Of a stretch of DNA of 35,233 bases, positions 1 to 7,959 are shown piece after piece. The DNA lies in contig NZ_JAHESD010000059.1 in NCBI RefSeq assembly GCF_018598585.1, positions 1-35,233 on the forward strand, written 5' to 3'. The number at the start of each line of letters is the position of its first letter. Positions within the stretch are counted from its first letter, which is position 1. The notes under the pieces are model-generated. The model did not search any database. It was not told the origin of the DNA and was given only the letters and a program-made list of their open reading frames with translations. The stretch is from Chryseosolibacter indicum. Lineage in GTDB: Bacteria; Bacteroidota; Bacteroidia; Cytophagales; Cyclobacteriaceae. The position numbers and the translations under genes are program-made.

Positions 1-528
1 AAAAGCAAGAACGAACCGACTCAAGCTTTCCTGGGACTTAACGAAAGCAATACTCATGATCAAGGCAATACCATTCAGGCTGTTGTTTCGCATCTGCAGA
101 CGTTACAAACTGGCGCAACTGTCAAGATCAAGATACTTGATGATGTATATCTAAATGGAAAATTAATTGAGGCAGGCGATTTTGTATTCGGTGAGTGTGA
201 CTTGCAAAATGATCGGCTGCATATCAAGGTGAATTCAATCCTTGTCAAGAATTCCATTTTCACCGTAAGCTTGACAGCATTTGATCTTGATGGTCAAGAA
301 GGAATTTACATTCCTGGTAGCATTGCCAACGATGCGAGTAAACAGGCTACCGCTAACGCAATGCAGGACTTACAACTATTGTCTGCCGATCCCTCTATAG
401 GTGCGCAAGCAGCTTCCGCTGGAATCCAAACTGCAAAAACTCTGATCGGGAAGAGGACAAGAACAGTAAAAGTTCAGGTTGAGTCCGGCTACAAACTGTT
501 TCTAAAAGACAAAAATTCCAAAGATTAA
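1..528 (+). CDS. traM: Conjugative transposon protein TraM, 3' part
   Basis: The reading frame is open from the first base, so the gene starts before the window; 175 residues are visible. TraM is part of the Bacteroidetes conjugation machine, an inner-membrane/periplasmic VirB10-like component of the type IV secretion channel. The visible part is the conserved C-terminal beta-rich region, with a segment about a tunable pore-like fold (KILDDVYLNGKLIEAGDFVF), then FDLDGQEGIYIPGS, which is typical of TraM C-terminal domains. It ends 12 bp before traN in the same direction, the usual tra order. Identity rests on family resemblance plus the adjacent traN. Confidence 0.85.
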   Translation, partial: KSKNEPTQAFLGLNESNTHDQGNTIQAVVSHLQTLQTGATVKIKILDDVYLNGKLIEAGDFVFGECDLQNDRLHIKVNSILVKNSIFTVSLTAFDLDGQEGIYIPGSIANDASKQATANAMQDLQLLSADPSIGAQAASAGIQTAKTLIGKRTRTVKVQVESGYKLFLKDKNSKD

Positions 529-540
529 AATCAAACGAAC

Positions 541-1365
541 ATGAAATCATTTAAGAATATTACCGGGCTCGCCATTGCCATTGCACTGGCCCCGTTTTCC
601 ATGAGCGCTCAAAATGTATATGTCAATCAACTTGAAATCACGGAAAATAAAACAACGAGCATTCTTTTCCCGCACCCAATTGAGGCAATTGACCTTGGGA
701 GTCCTAACGTTCTGGCTCAAAGAGTACCCGGCACCGAAAACGTGCTGCAAATCAAAGCCGACACGTCAGCATTTGACGAGACTAATATAACCGTGATCAC
801 AAGCGGGGGTTCGCTCCATCAGTTCAATGTCAGGTACGAACCATATCCGGCAACGTGCTACTTTATCATTAACAAGTCTGGTGTTTTGGAGACCGTTCAG
901 TCCGTGATTTTCAATGAAACAAATCCAGTATCTGTTTTCGAGAGGGCATACAAGGCTATTCGGCCACAAAATGGAAAAGTGTCGAAAGAAAAGGTAGGAA
1001 AAGTGAAAGCGGTTCTGCAGGGCATTTATGTAAAAGACAATAATCTGTTTTTTAGCGTATCGGTTCAAAACAATTCAAACATAGCCTACGACATCGAGTC
1101 GGTGGCATTCGTGGTGAAAGATCGAAAGCAAGCCAAAAGAACCGCTGTTCAGGAAAACGTAATTGTTCCTATCCACGCAAGTTCCGCTCCTAAAACAATT
1201 CGCGGAGAGAGTTCAATCCATGTCATCTATACGTTAGAGAAATTCACCCTCCCCACGACCAAGCAACTTCAGATAGTGTTGACTGAAAGGAATGGCGGAA
1301 GGCATATTACGCTCAAGGTGGATAGCAGTGATATCAACAATTCACAGTCAGTGAATATTAAATAA
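541..1365 (+). CDS. traN: Conjugative transposon protein TraN (DUF4138)
   Basis: A 274-residue secreted protein. The N-terminus (MKSFKNITGLAIAIALAPFS, then MSAQ) is a signal peptide with cleavage likely near residue 23. The mature part follows the TraN/DUF4138 pattern: an early TTSILFPHPIEAIDLGS segment, a central Y-x-P-x-P region, then a beta-rich C-terminal half. TraN is thought to act as a periplasmic/outer-membrane VirB9-like component of the mating channel. The gene follows traM by 12 bp and is presumably cotranscribed. In the classic CTnDOT order traO, traP and traQ would follow; here a different ICE gene comes next. Confidence 0.88.
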   Translation: MKSFKNITGLAIAIALAPFSMSAQNVYVNQLEITENKTTSILFPHPIEAIDLGSPNVLAQRVPGTENVLQIKADTSAFDETNITVITSGGSLHQFNVRYEPYPATCYFIINKSGVLETVQSVIFNETNPVSVFERAYKAIRPQNGKVSKEKVGKVKAVLQGIYVKDNNLFFSVSVQNNSNIAYDIESVAFVVKDRKQAKRTAVQENVIVPIHASSAPKTIRGESSIHVIYTLEKFTLPTTKQLQIVLTERNGGRHITLKVDSSDINNSQSVNIK

Positions 1366-1390
1366 TGTTCAACTATAAAAGCATTAAATC

Positions 1391-2221
1391 ATGAATCAAA
1401 AAAATCTTGATTACTTGAAAGAGGGGTTGAAGTACCTCGGATTCGGAGAGGGGCTTTACGATAAGCTCACCGAAAACATCAAACAACAAAAAGATCATTT
1501 TCAGTTGAAGACCGTAAATGAGTACGGCCCTCACAAAGTAAACTATTCACTGGATTTCAAAAAGGGTGATCAGAGTGACATGTATTTCTTCAATAAATAC
1601 ACTGCGTCATTCAAGGCTAGCGAAACCAGCGAAGAAAAAATACAGGCATTCTACCCGAAAAAAAATACAGGCGTAACTGCTAAGGAGGCGTATAATCTTT
1701 TGAACGGTCGCGCAGTGAACAAAGACCTGACGAATCAGGAAGGCCAACCTTACAATGCCTGGCTACAGCTGGATTGGTCGCAAAAGGACGATCACGGAAA
1801 TCACAAATTCAAAATGATTCATCAGGCTTATGGCTATGATCTTACAAAGGAATTGGAGAAACACCCAATTAAAGAACTCAGCGACCCTGTGACAAAGGAA
1901 AGGCTAATGCAATCACTCGAGCGCGGCAATCTTCATCAGGTTACTTTTAAAAAAGGCGATCGAGAAGATAAAATGTTCATCGAAGCAAATCCACAATTCA
2001 AGACCTTAAATGTGTATGATGACAAGCTCAAGAAGGTCTTCATTGAAGTAAGTAACAAGCATCATGCGCCTGATAACGATCCGATGCAAAAGCATTCTGA
2101 GCAACAAAAGGAAAGAGAGGCCCCTCTAAAAAAGCAGGACATAAAAAAGGAAACAGGGCATGAGCCTGATGATGATTCGCCTAAGAAGGGAAAGAGGAGT
2201 AAGATAAAAATTGGAGGCTGA
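1391..2221 (+). CDS. Conserved ICE protein of unknown function
   Basis: A 276-residue cytoplasmic-looking protein with no signal peptide. I recognise its pattern (start NLDYLKEGLKYLGFGEGL, then DMYFFNKYTASF, GVTAKEAYNLLNGRAV, MFIEANPQFKTLNVYD) from proteins widely carried by Bacteroidetes conjugative elements, often annotated only as hypothetical or DUF3945-related. The last 60 residues are a very charged Lys/Glu/Asp-rich tail ending in a basic patch, suggesting nucleic acid contact, but this is inference. It lies 25 bp after traN on the same strand and ends just before a strong terminator, so it is probably the last gene of the tra transcript. Confidence 0.7.
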   Translation: MNQKNLDYLKEGLKYLGFGEGLYDKLTENIKQQKDHFQLKTVNEYGPHKVNYSLDFKKGDQSDMYFFNKYTASFKASETSEEKIQAFYPKKNTGVTAKEAYNLLNGRAVNKDLTNQEGQPYNAWLQLDWSQKDDHGNHKFKMIHQAYGYDLTKELEKHPIKELSDPVTKERLMQSLERGNLHQVTFKKGDREDKMFIEANPQFKTLNVYDDKLKKVFIEVSNKHHAPDNDPMQKHSEQQKEREAPLKKQDIKKETGHEPDDDSPKKGKRSKIKIGG

Positions 2222-2229
2222 CAACTAGG

Positions 2230-2261
2230 AAACCTGGGCATAATTCCCGGGTTTCTTTTTT
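2230..2261 (+). terminator. Rho-independent terminator of the tra operon
   Basis: A 9-bp stem, AAACCTGGG (2230-2238) with CCCGGGTTT (2246-2254) containing one G-U pair, encloses a 7-base loop and is followed by C then six T residues. It starts 8 bases after the stop of the upstream ICE gene, so it closes the traM-traN transcript. Confidence 0.85.
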
Positions 2262-2290
2262 ATCTTTAGATTGTAAATCATAACATACCG

Positions 2291-2623
2291 ATGGATTCTA
2301 AAGACAAAGAAATTGCTGAAGCGCTTCAAAAATTGGTTTCTACGTTCGTAAAAAAGGAATTTGATCGAAGGGATCAGCAAGAAAAAGAAGAAATAATTGG
2401 TAGTGATGCCTATCTCCGACTTGTTGGTTCGGTCAGGGAATACCTGAATAACGGTGGAGAAAAGACCAATATACCTTCGGAGGGGCCTGCCTTTGAGTAC
2501 ATGCAAAATTCAATCGTAAAGGGAATTAAAAGGGGCTGGTGGAAGGATCATCCTGATTGGATAATTGAGAGAGCGAAAATTGGAACCATAATTAGGAACG
2601 GCGGAAAGTTTTTACCGAACTAG
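2291..2623 (+). CDS. Small hypothetical protein
   Basis: A 110-residue protein that I do not recognise. The first 45 residues are strongly charged and probably alpha-helical (EALQKLVSTFVKKEFDRRDQ); the C-terminal part has aromatic residues (GWWKDHPDW) and is predicted soluble. It begins 30 bp after the tra terminator and ends 11 bp before the convergent acetyltransferase gene. A TATCTTTA element at 2261-2268 resembles a Bacteroidetes -7 box but overlaps the terminator tail and lacks a good -33 box. The ORF has sensible composition throughout, so it is probably real. Confidence 0.6.
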   Translation: MDSKDKEIAEALQKLVSTFVKKEFDRRDQQEKEEIIGSDAYLRLVGSVREYLNNGGEKTNIPSEGPAFEYMQNSIVKGIKRGWWKDHPDWIIERAKIGTIIRNGGKFLPN

Positions 2624-2634
2624 GTATAGTTTGT

Positions 2635-3384
2635 CTACCTGCTAGGTAATGATCGTATAACAATGAAACGCCCAAAGTCGATTTCCTTCTCAAAATATTT
2701 GATCTTGTCATCCTTGATCACTTCGTTATTTCTGATCCACTTGATGCGCCAATCGCGACTTGCTGGATAGATGATTGGCTTTACTAGTTCCCTTGTGTTT
2801 TTCTTGAATTTCAAACTCCACGCGATATCCGGACTAGATCCAATAGTATGATGTGGTTCATTATGCCAAAGCTGAACGACTTCCCCATTATCGGGAAATC
2901 TAGGCTTTAGGTAGGGGACGAGAATTTTATACATCCATTTGTTCGAGCCCGCCTCACCATCACCTCCAAGTGGAAAGTCTATAAATCGAAATTTGCGCCA
3001 AATGCGCTCTGATGAGGGTGGAGAACATTGTAGATCAACAGCCAGAATATCTTTTGCAGCGAGCAAGTTTAAAAGCGAAGTGATAAGTACGCGACCTGCC
3101 CCTTTCTTTCGATACTTACGGTCAATCTCGACAATGTCAATCGTTGCGCTGAATTGCCGCACGGACCAGATAACAAATCCAATCGCTTTCCTCTCAATGG
3201 AAATCGTCGCGATCTTTTTTTCTTTAAAGGCTTCATCAATAATATTCCAATTACAAAAGAAGCCCTCTCCGGTTTCTTCGCGTTCCTGCTTTAGCCAACG
3301 CTCAACTTCGTTCTTCTGATTTTCAGTAGGTACGAAAGACACTTTCCAATCTTCCGATTTTGTTTTTGCTAGCTGTTTCTCCAT
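2635..3384 (-). CDS. GNAT-family N-acetyltransferase
   Basis: A 249-residue protein whose residues about 20-150 form a GNAT fold. Motif A is visible as the EIDRKYRKKGAGR segment (RKKGAGR at residues 92-98), which binds the acetyl-CoA pyrophosphate, preceded by the typical beta-4 strand. The remaining 100 residues (about 150-249) have no assignable domain and end in a beta-rich stretch. The substrate cannot be inferred. The gene faces the 110-residue ORF tail to tail and reads away from the ArdC gene, so it forms its own unit of cargo in the ICE. Confidence 0.75.
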   Translation of the reverse strand: MEKQLAKTKSEDWKVSFVPTENQKNEVERWLKQEREETGEGFFCNWNIIDEAFKEKKIATISIERKAIGFVIWSVRQFSATIDIVEIDRKYRKKGAGRVLITSLLNLLAAKDILAVDLQCSPPSSERIWRKFRFIDFPLGGDGEAGSNKWMYKILVPYLKPRFPDNGEVVQLWHNEPHHTIGSSPDIAWSLKFKKNTRELVKPIIYPASRDWRIKWIRNNEVIKDDKIKYFEKEIDFGRFIVIRSLPSR

Positions 3385-3430
3385 AGACTTTTGTAATGAG
3401 GTGTAATGCCGTAGTGGGAAACCTCGATTT

Positions 3431-3641
3431 ATATGCCCAAAGTTCGGGCTTTTTCCCGACTTGATGCCAAAAGACTACCGCATTTGAACGGCTTTCTCCC
3501 TTCCATTCCTGTCGTCATTGCAGGCCCTCCATTAAAATTCAGTTTCCTTTTGGCGCAAGCTTGTGTCCGCGGAGTTTCTTTTGTTTTCCGGCAAAAGCCC
3601 GGAGACATGGCCATCTAAAATCAAAGTTTCACTTAAACAAT
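3431..3641. promoter_or_regulatory. Long, structured leader upstream of the ArdC-like gene
   Basis: About 210 bases without a convincing gene. It has richer GC and C/T-rich stretches than its neighbours and holds a hairpin (TCGGG at about 3443-3447 with CCCGA, loop CTTTTT, extended by AAG/CTT around a bulge) and a CCGG-caaaagc-CCGG hairpin near 3591-3605. Open frames on both strands look like non-coding artefacts. A comparable leader stands before the RadC gene at 11148-11356. A role in expression is inference. Confidence 0.3.
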
Positions 3642-4520
3642 ATGGTTATGAACACGACATCGGAGAAGAAAGAAATGTATGCGATCATCAACAACATGAT
3701 CATGGACAAACTCCAAAGAGGTAAAGCACCTTGGAGACAGACCTGGAATGATTTCGGTCCTGCTAGAAATTATGTTAACAAGAAAACATACAGAGGCATC
3801 AACGCACTCCTCTTGAACAACCTGGATTTTGAATACCCTTTGTATCTAACTTTCCTTCAAGCAAAAGAACTTGGTGGACACATCAAAAAAGGATCTAAGA
3901 GCATTGAGGTGATTTATTGGAAGACGCTCGAATTTGAAGACGAGAACAAGATCAAGAAGATACCATTCCTGAGATATTACAATGTCTTCAACATAGAATG
4001 CGTGGAAGGTGTTAATATCAAGTTGCCAACGAAGTATGTCAACGACCCAATCGAACAAGCTGAAATGATCATTAGCGATATGCCATCAAAGCCGATCATC
4101 GAGCACGGTGGAGATCAACCTTACTATAACTGGAAGGAAGACAAAGTGAGAGTTCCTCATCGTGACAACTTCATTCTCTCAGATGAATACTACGCTACTC
4201 TGTTTCATGAGCTTGCTCACAGCACCGGTCATGACCGCAGGCTAAACCGTGAGACGTGCATGAAGCCGGCTGTCTATGGATCTCGTGATTACTGCAAAGA
4301 AGAATTGGTTGCTGAGATTGCTACATGCTTTCTATGTGGCGAAGCTGGAATTGCAAACTCCACCATAGACAACAGTTCAGCTTACATCCGGTTTTGGGTT
4401 GAAAGGCTTACTCACATTCTTAAAGAAGATAACAAAGCGTTTGTAAGAGCATCAGCACTTGCACAAAAGGCAGCCGACTTCATACGTAATAGCATAGAAG
4501 AACCTGCTCGTCAAGACTGA
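3642..4520 (+). CDS. ArdC-like antirestriction protein (ssDNA-binding plus zincin domain)
   Basis: A 292-residue protein with the ArdC layout. Residues about 8-125 are the N-terminal ssDNA-binding domain (APWRQTW, NKKTYRGINALLL, KKGSKSIEVIYWK). Residues about 150-290 are a zincin-like metallopeptidase with HELAH at 189-193 and a following KEELVAEIATCFL helix that supplies the third zinc ligand. ArdC-type proteins protect incoming single-stranded plasmid or ICE DNA from host restriction. I chose the ATG at 3642 because the conserved domain begins right after it; an in-frame extension to 3561 would run through the leader. A strong terminator follows. Confidence 0.85.
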   Translation: MVMNTTSEKKEMYAIINNMIMDKLQRGKAPWRQTWNDFGPARNYVNKKTYRGINALLLNNLDFEYPLYLTFLQAKELGGHIKKGSKSIEVIYWKTLEFEDENKIKKIPFLRYYNVFNIECVEGVNIKLPTKYVNDPIEQAEMIISDMPSKPIIEHGGDQPYYNWKEDKVRVPHRDNFILSDEYYATLFHELAHSTGHDRRLNRETCMKPAVYGSRDYCKEELVAEIATCFLCGEAGIANSTIDNSSAYIRFWVERLTHILKEDNKAFVRASALAQKAADFIRNSIEEPARQD

Positions 4521-4534
4521 TATATGCTGCTTCG

Positions 4535-4566
4535 GCTAAAGGGTAGCAAGGCCCTTTAGCTTCTTT
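4535..4566 (+). terminator. Terminator after the ArdC-like gene
   Basis: A perfect 9-bp stem, GCTAAAGGG (4535-4543) and CCCTTTAGC (4552-4560), with an 8-base loop, followed by TTCTTT. It lies 15 bases after the stop codon. The next 150 bases (to 4719) hold no gene that I can support. Confidence 0.8.
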
Positions 4567-4719
4567 ATGTGGGAGTTGAATCAGAAGCCGGTTTTCCAAC
4601 GAACCAGGGGAAGGCGTTGCTATTGTTCGATCAGAACACTGATGACGTTATTTGCCATCGATACCTGGGCGCGGACCTTCACCCTGCGGTTAGGAAGTCG
4701 AAAATACAACCACATCACA

Positions 4720-7467
4720 TTATTCAAGAAGTCTCTTGAAAAAGTAATCCTGAAGATGCTTATCGCTATTCGCTTTTAGGTATGACAAAACCTTATTCCT
4801 AATAATCGGATATTTTTTAATCTGTGCGATATAGTGAGTAGTGTCGTATTCAGTTATCCATTTCGCGTCAAACTTAGAATAGTCAAAATTTTCCATGTCG
4901 AGGAGCCAGTCATAATATGGATCGATACCCTTGAAATCCTGGAATTCTGATGATGAGGTGTCTCGCCCGAACTTAAACGACAGATTAATAAGCGCGCCTA
5001 TCTGCGGGAACCGTTTGTTCTTGTTGCCCATAAGCGAATTCCATGAAAACTGATTTTCTTTTAACTTAGAGGTGGTCAGAAATATTGTAAACTGTTCCTC
5101 GTCGAAAGGAACAATTTCAAGTATGGTCGCCAAATAGTAAAGTTCACCATTGAATTTTTGTTTAAGTTGAGTTGATATTATGTCCTTAATTCGGTTTTGG
5201 GCAGCGGGAACAGAGACCCCAAAAAGGTAAACAAGCGAAACGCAACTTTTGTCACCCCTATTTTCTTTCGAAGAATCCAATAATCGGATAAGCTCTTTGA
5301 CCTCTACGTCAGAAAGCAGGATCTTGGAGACCCCGAGCTGGCTTGTAAGTGTTTCGATGAAAGAATTTCCGTACAAGTCAAATCTCTCGCAAGCAAGACG
5401 TAGGAACTCTTTAGTTCTATCGGTGTCTAATTTCGTTCCGCCTCTAGCTATGAAGTATTGCACATATTTTAGCGTATGTGCGATGTCAATAACTTCAGTC
5501 GAAAGAAATTGATATAATGATGTGTAAATACTTTGTAAAGATTTTGATTCAAGTTTTAGCATTCCCGCCAATGCCATCAGCGTTCCAAACATCTTATTGC
5601 AGCGCTGCCTGAAGTAAAGGTTGGTTTGATAGTCCAGCTCCTCTCGAACTAGTGGAAGCTCATTGATGAAATTTTGAAAGAGGTTCATAAAAGAGTAAGC
5701 GCTGTCAGGCTCTTGCTTATACTCCAACTCTTTCAACTCGTAACGCTTAAAATGTTTAATAATAAAATCAGGCTCCCCATAGTGAATAAAATGGGTTAAC
5801 AGATTCTCGCTAAACGATTCGAGCCGACTATTCTGATTTAAAGAAATGGCATGAGAGGCAAAGGTTCCTTCAACAACCTTTTCGAAGAGGTGGCTAAAGT
5901 CGGAGAACCCTTCGAACGCAATATAATTTTCCGAGAAAGTTGATTGTATCTGATCGAATTCAGAGAGTAACTCCCACACGTAATTGTTCGAAGCGGACCC
6001 ACCCCGCAATTGGCTATAATAGTGTTCTCGTATCTTTGTTAACAGTGAACTAATTTTTGTGTTGGCGTCCGAAAAGAGCCTGTCTGAGGCAAGGTTATCG
6101 AGAAATTCGTGATTCGCTAAATTTGGATATAGCCTGGCAATTTCGCCTAGATCAATGGTGCGCAATTCGTCGGCTTGCTCTTTGAGCTTGGAGTCTCCCC
6201 ATGCGAAGTGGGATAGCGAAATGCCCAACTTCGTTAAATTGTATTTTGAAATAAAATACCACTCAAGTTGCCTGCTTTCCGCGGTAAGTACGGCGCACTG
6301 CTCGACAATTCGGGCTGCTGTGGTGAAGTGACCGTACTTATAGTGTACATAGGCTTGCTTCAGCTTCTCCGTAATTTCTGTCTGTTCGATTTGAGCAGCT
6401 TTCAAGCTTTGTGCAAACATGAGCCTTTTGAATAAGCATTTGCTGCAATAGCAAATTTCCTCATTATCGGCGGAAGGGACTTCAACGTATGTACGCCGAT
6501 CATCTTCAACGTAGAGAATTCCGATACGACGAAAATGGCGGGAAATATTTACAAGCTTTTTTTCAATGTCTGCTATGTCTTTGAGTTCTTCAGGGATATT
6601 ATGAAGTTTGTTGCCATCGAACCGAATTTTCTCAAATAGTGATACCAAGCTTTTATTGCCAGGTTTAAGCACGAACCCTTGAAAGTGAGAAGCTGTTGCA
6701 CCGTCATTAACTTCTATAGGATAGTAGTGGATAAAAAAATCAACCGGAACAAAGTTCAGTTCTTTAAAGCGAAAATTTACGTAAGCATTCAACTGATCTA
6801 CGAAAGCCGTTTGCTTATCAATCATCAAGCCATTCAGTGGCCGCTGTCCCTTATAATAATGAGCTGACTTACTTTTATAACGATTGACCAAGTATTCTTT
6901 GGAAGCCTTAATATCATCGAGGAATAATTCAAAATTTTGTTCGTGCGGAAGTCCATCTTTTAGAATATGTTTCGCGGGATCGAAGTAAAGTTGTATGGAG
7001 TCTGTTTTTCGGGCCTTGTTTGCAATGTCATTTTTTATTCTTTTCAGTTCTTGGATATATCGTTCCGCATGAAGCTGAACTGGAAGCCAAAAAATTGTTT
7101 TGGTCGTTAAATCGCACAGCGTGATCACAATAGGCTGGTCCACCGATAAGCAGAAATACTCGATGTGATTGACGCCATCGAGCTGAAACGAAATCAACCC
7201 TCTGTTAACCCCTTGTTTAAGAACGGTGACACACTCGTCAGTTCCTTTATTCTGAAGATAGAATGTACCATAGGTCTTGACCTCGGCGTCCTTCACGCGA
7301 TTAAGTATTTCGAACGTGAAGTCAATCCCAATTTCAGTCTTTCTCTGGTTCGGCAAAACCCACAAACCTGCCCTTTGAGCTAGATGCTCAATTGTCCCCT
7401 CGAGTAATCGGTTCGCATCGCGTTCAATTTCATCGGTCGTTCTTTTTATCGCCATTGAGGTATCCAT
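4720..7467 (-). CDS. DUF4365-domain protein with long helical C-terminal region; candidate defence nuclease
   Basis: A 915-residue protein. Residues about 10-140 match the DUF4365 pattern, a PD-(D/E)xK-type restriction nuclease-like fold: an N-terminal helix, TEIGIDFTFEI with Asp49, a beta strand ending in Gln72-Asn-Lys74 (the QxK form of the catalytic ExK motif), and an FWLPVQ strand near 126-131. A CYCSKC cluster at 339-344 could bind zinc. Residues 355 to 915 look all-helical with TPR-like spacing, a likely sensor or protein-interaction region. DUF4365 proteins recur in defence islands. The gene sits in ICE cargo behind three small ORFs on the same strand. Activity and target are not known; the defence role is inferred. 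Confidence 0.7.
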   Translation of the reverse strand: MDTSMAIKRTTDEIERDANRLLEGTIEHLAQRAGLWVLPNQRKTEIGIDFTFEILNRVKDAEVKTYGTFYLQNKGTDECVTVLKQGVNRGLISFQLDGVNHIEYFCLSVDQPIVITLCDLTTKTIFWLPVQLHAERYIQELKRIKNDIANKARKTDSIQLYFDPAKHILKDGLPHEQNFELFLDDIKASKEYLVNRYKSKSAHYYKGQRPLNGLMIDKQTAFVDQLNAYVNFRFKELNFVPVDFFIHYYPIEVNDGATASHFQGFVLKPGNKSLVSLFEKIRFDGNKLHNIPEELKDIADIEKKLVNISRHFRRIGILYVEDDRRTYVEVPSADNEEICYCSKCLFKRLMFAQSLKAAQIEQTEITEKLKQAYVHYKYGHFTTAARIVEQCAVLTAESRQLEWYFISKYNLTKLGISLSHFAWGDSKLKEQADELRTIDLGEIARLYPNLANHEFLDNLASDRLFSDANTKISSLLTKIREHYYSQLRGGSASNNYVWELLSEFDQIQSTFSENYIAFEGFSDFSHLFEKVVEGTFASHAISLNQNSRLESFSENLLTHFIHYGEPDFIIKHFKRYELKELEYKQEPDSAYSFMNLFQNFINELPLVREELDYQTNLYFRQRCNKMFGTLMALAGMLKLESKSLQSIYTSLYQFLSTEVIDIAHTLKYVQYFIARGGTKLDTDRTKEFLRLACERFDLYGNSFIETLTSQLGVSKILLSDVEVKELIRLLDSSKENRGDKSCVSLVYLFGVSVPAAQNRIKDIISTQLKQKFNGELYYLATILEIVPFDEEQFTIFLTTSKLKENQFSWNSLMGNKNKRFPQIGALINLSFKFGRDTSSSEFQDFKGIDPYYDWLLDMENFDYSKFDAKWITEYDTTHYIAQIKKYPIIRNKVLSYLKANSDKHLQDYFFKRLLE

Positions 7468-7473
7468 GAGTCA

Positions 7474-7593
7474 CTAGTAAATGGTTTCTCTTAATTCTTG
7501 TATGTAGTCTACCAGTTTGATGTTGAAATACGGGAAGTAGCCCTTTTGAAAAAGAAAAAGCGGATTTCCTTCCGTCCGAAGTAGTCTCCGCAT
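7474..7593 (-). CDS. Small ORF immediately upstream of the DUF4365 gene, possibly a remnant
   Basis: A 39-codon ORF with an ATG preceded by GAGGA seven bases upstream, ending 6 bases before the DUF4365 start codon. The peptide reads MRRLLRTEGNPLFLFQKGYF and continues to ...VDYIQELRETIY, with composition like a folded protein. The frame stays open and protein-like for about 20 more codons upstream (to about 7653), with a GTG start option. It is in the same frame as the 92-residue ORF, separated from it by TGA and TAA stops. It could be a true small gene translationally coupled to the nuclease, or the tail of a decayed gene. I do not recognise it. Confidence 0.4.
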   Translation of the reverse strand: MRRLLRTEGNPLFLFQKGYFPYFNIKLVDYIQELRETIY

Positions 7594-7677
7594 TGATTCC
7601 TCAGTATCCACCGATCCTGTGTTATAGAAACACGGATGGGCTAAATAAAGAGATTACTAAGATACGAAATTCATCAC

Positions 7678-7956
7678 TCATCTAAAGCGTCTTCGCGTTC
7701 GCCCTTTTCCTGGTGGTTTGTTCCATTCCCTTCTCCAAGCCTCCGTGTCTGCTTTGGCTAGTGGCCGACAAAGTTCAATGTATTGATTGTAGTCAACCGC
7801 TTTTTCGCAACACTCCCAAATGTGCTGCTCTGTTATGTGCATGTCTTCTTTTAACACAGTCCTTGTATGGTACGAAACGGTAAAATCATCACCGTAGTGA
7901 TAGGGTACCTTGCCGAAGTGTTTTACGATATGGTCTGCCAAATCCTTGATCGTCAT
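7678..7956 (-). CDS. Small hypothetical protein with basic tail
   Basis: A 92-residue protein that I do not recognise. It is soluble, rich in His, Trp and Cys (HIWECCEKAVDYNQY, a Trp pair near residues 74-78) and ends in a very basic tail (GKGRTRRRFR), compatible with nucleic acid binding. Its ATG lies 3 bases after the stop of the 122-residue gene, so the two are almost certainly cotranscribed and probably translationally coupled. It belongs to the minus-strand set that ends in the DUF4365 gene. Confidence 0.6.
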   Translation of the reverse strand: MTIKDLADHIVKHFGKVPYHYGDDFTVSYHTRTVLKEDMHITEQHIWECCEKAVDYNQYIELCRPLAKADTEAWRREWNKPPGKGRTRRRFR

Positions 7957-7959
7957 GCA

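Noticed and set aside
3433-3618. Overlapping 61-codon ORFs on both strands in the ArdC leader
   Set aside because: Both have odd composition, no recognisable motif and mirror each other in a structured, GC-richer leader; they are likely chance open frames.
4567-4779. A 70-codon plus-strand ORF after the ArdC terminator
   Set aside because: It overlaps the 3' end of the DUF4365 gene by 60 bases, has a Cys/Arg-rich low-plausibility sequence and lacks a promoter.
7621-7650. Hairpin (GTGTT/AACAC) between the 92-residue gene and the DUF4365 gene as a terminator
   Set aside because: The stem is five base pairs with a mismatch beyond and no T run follows on the minus strand.
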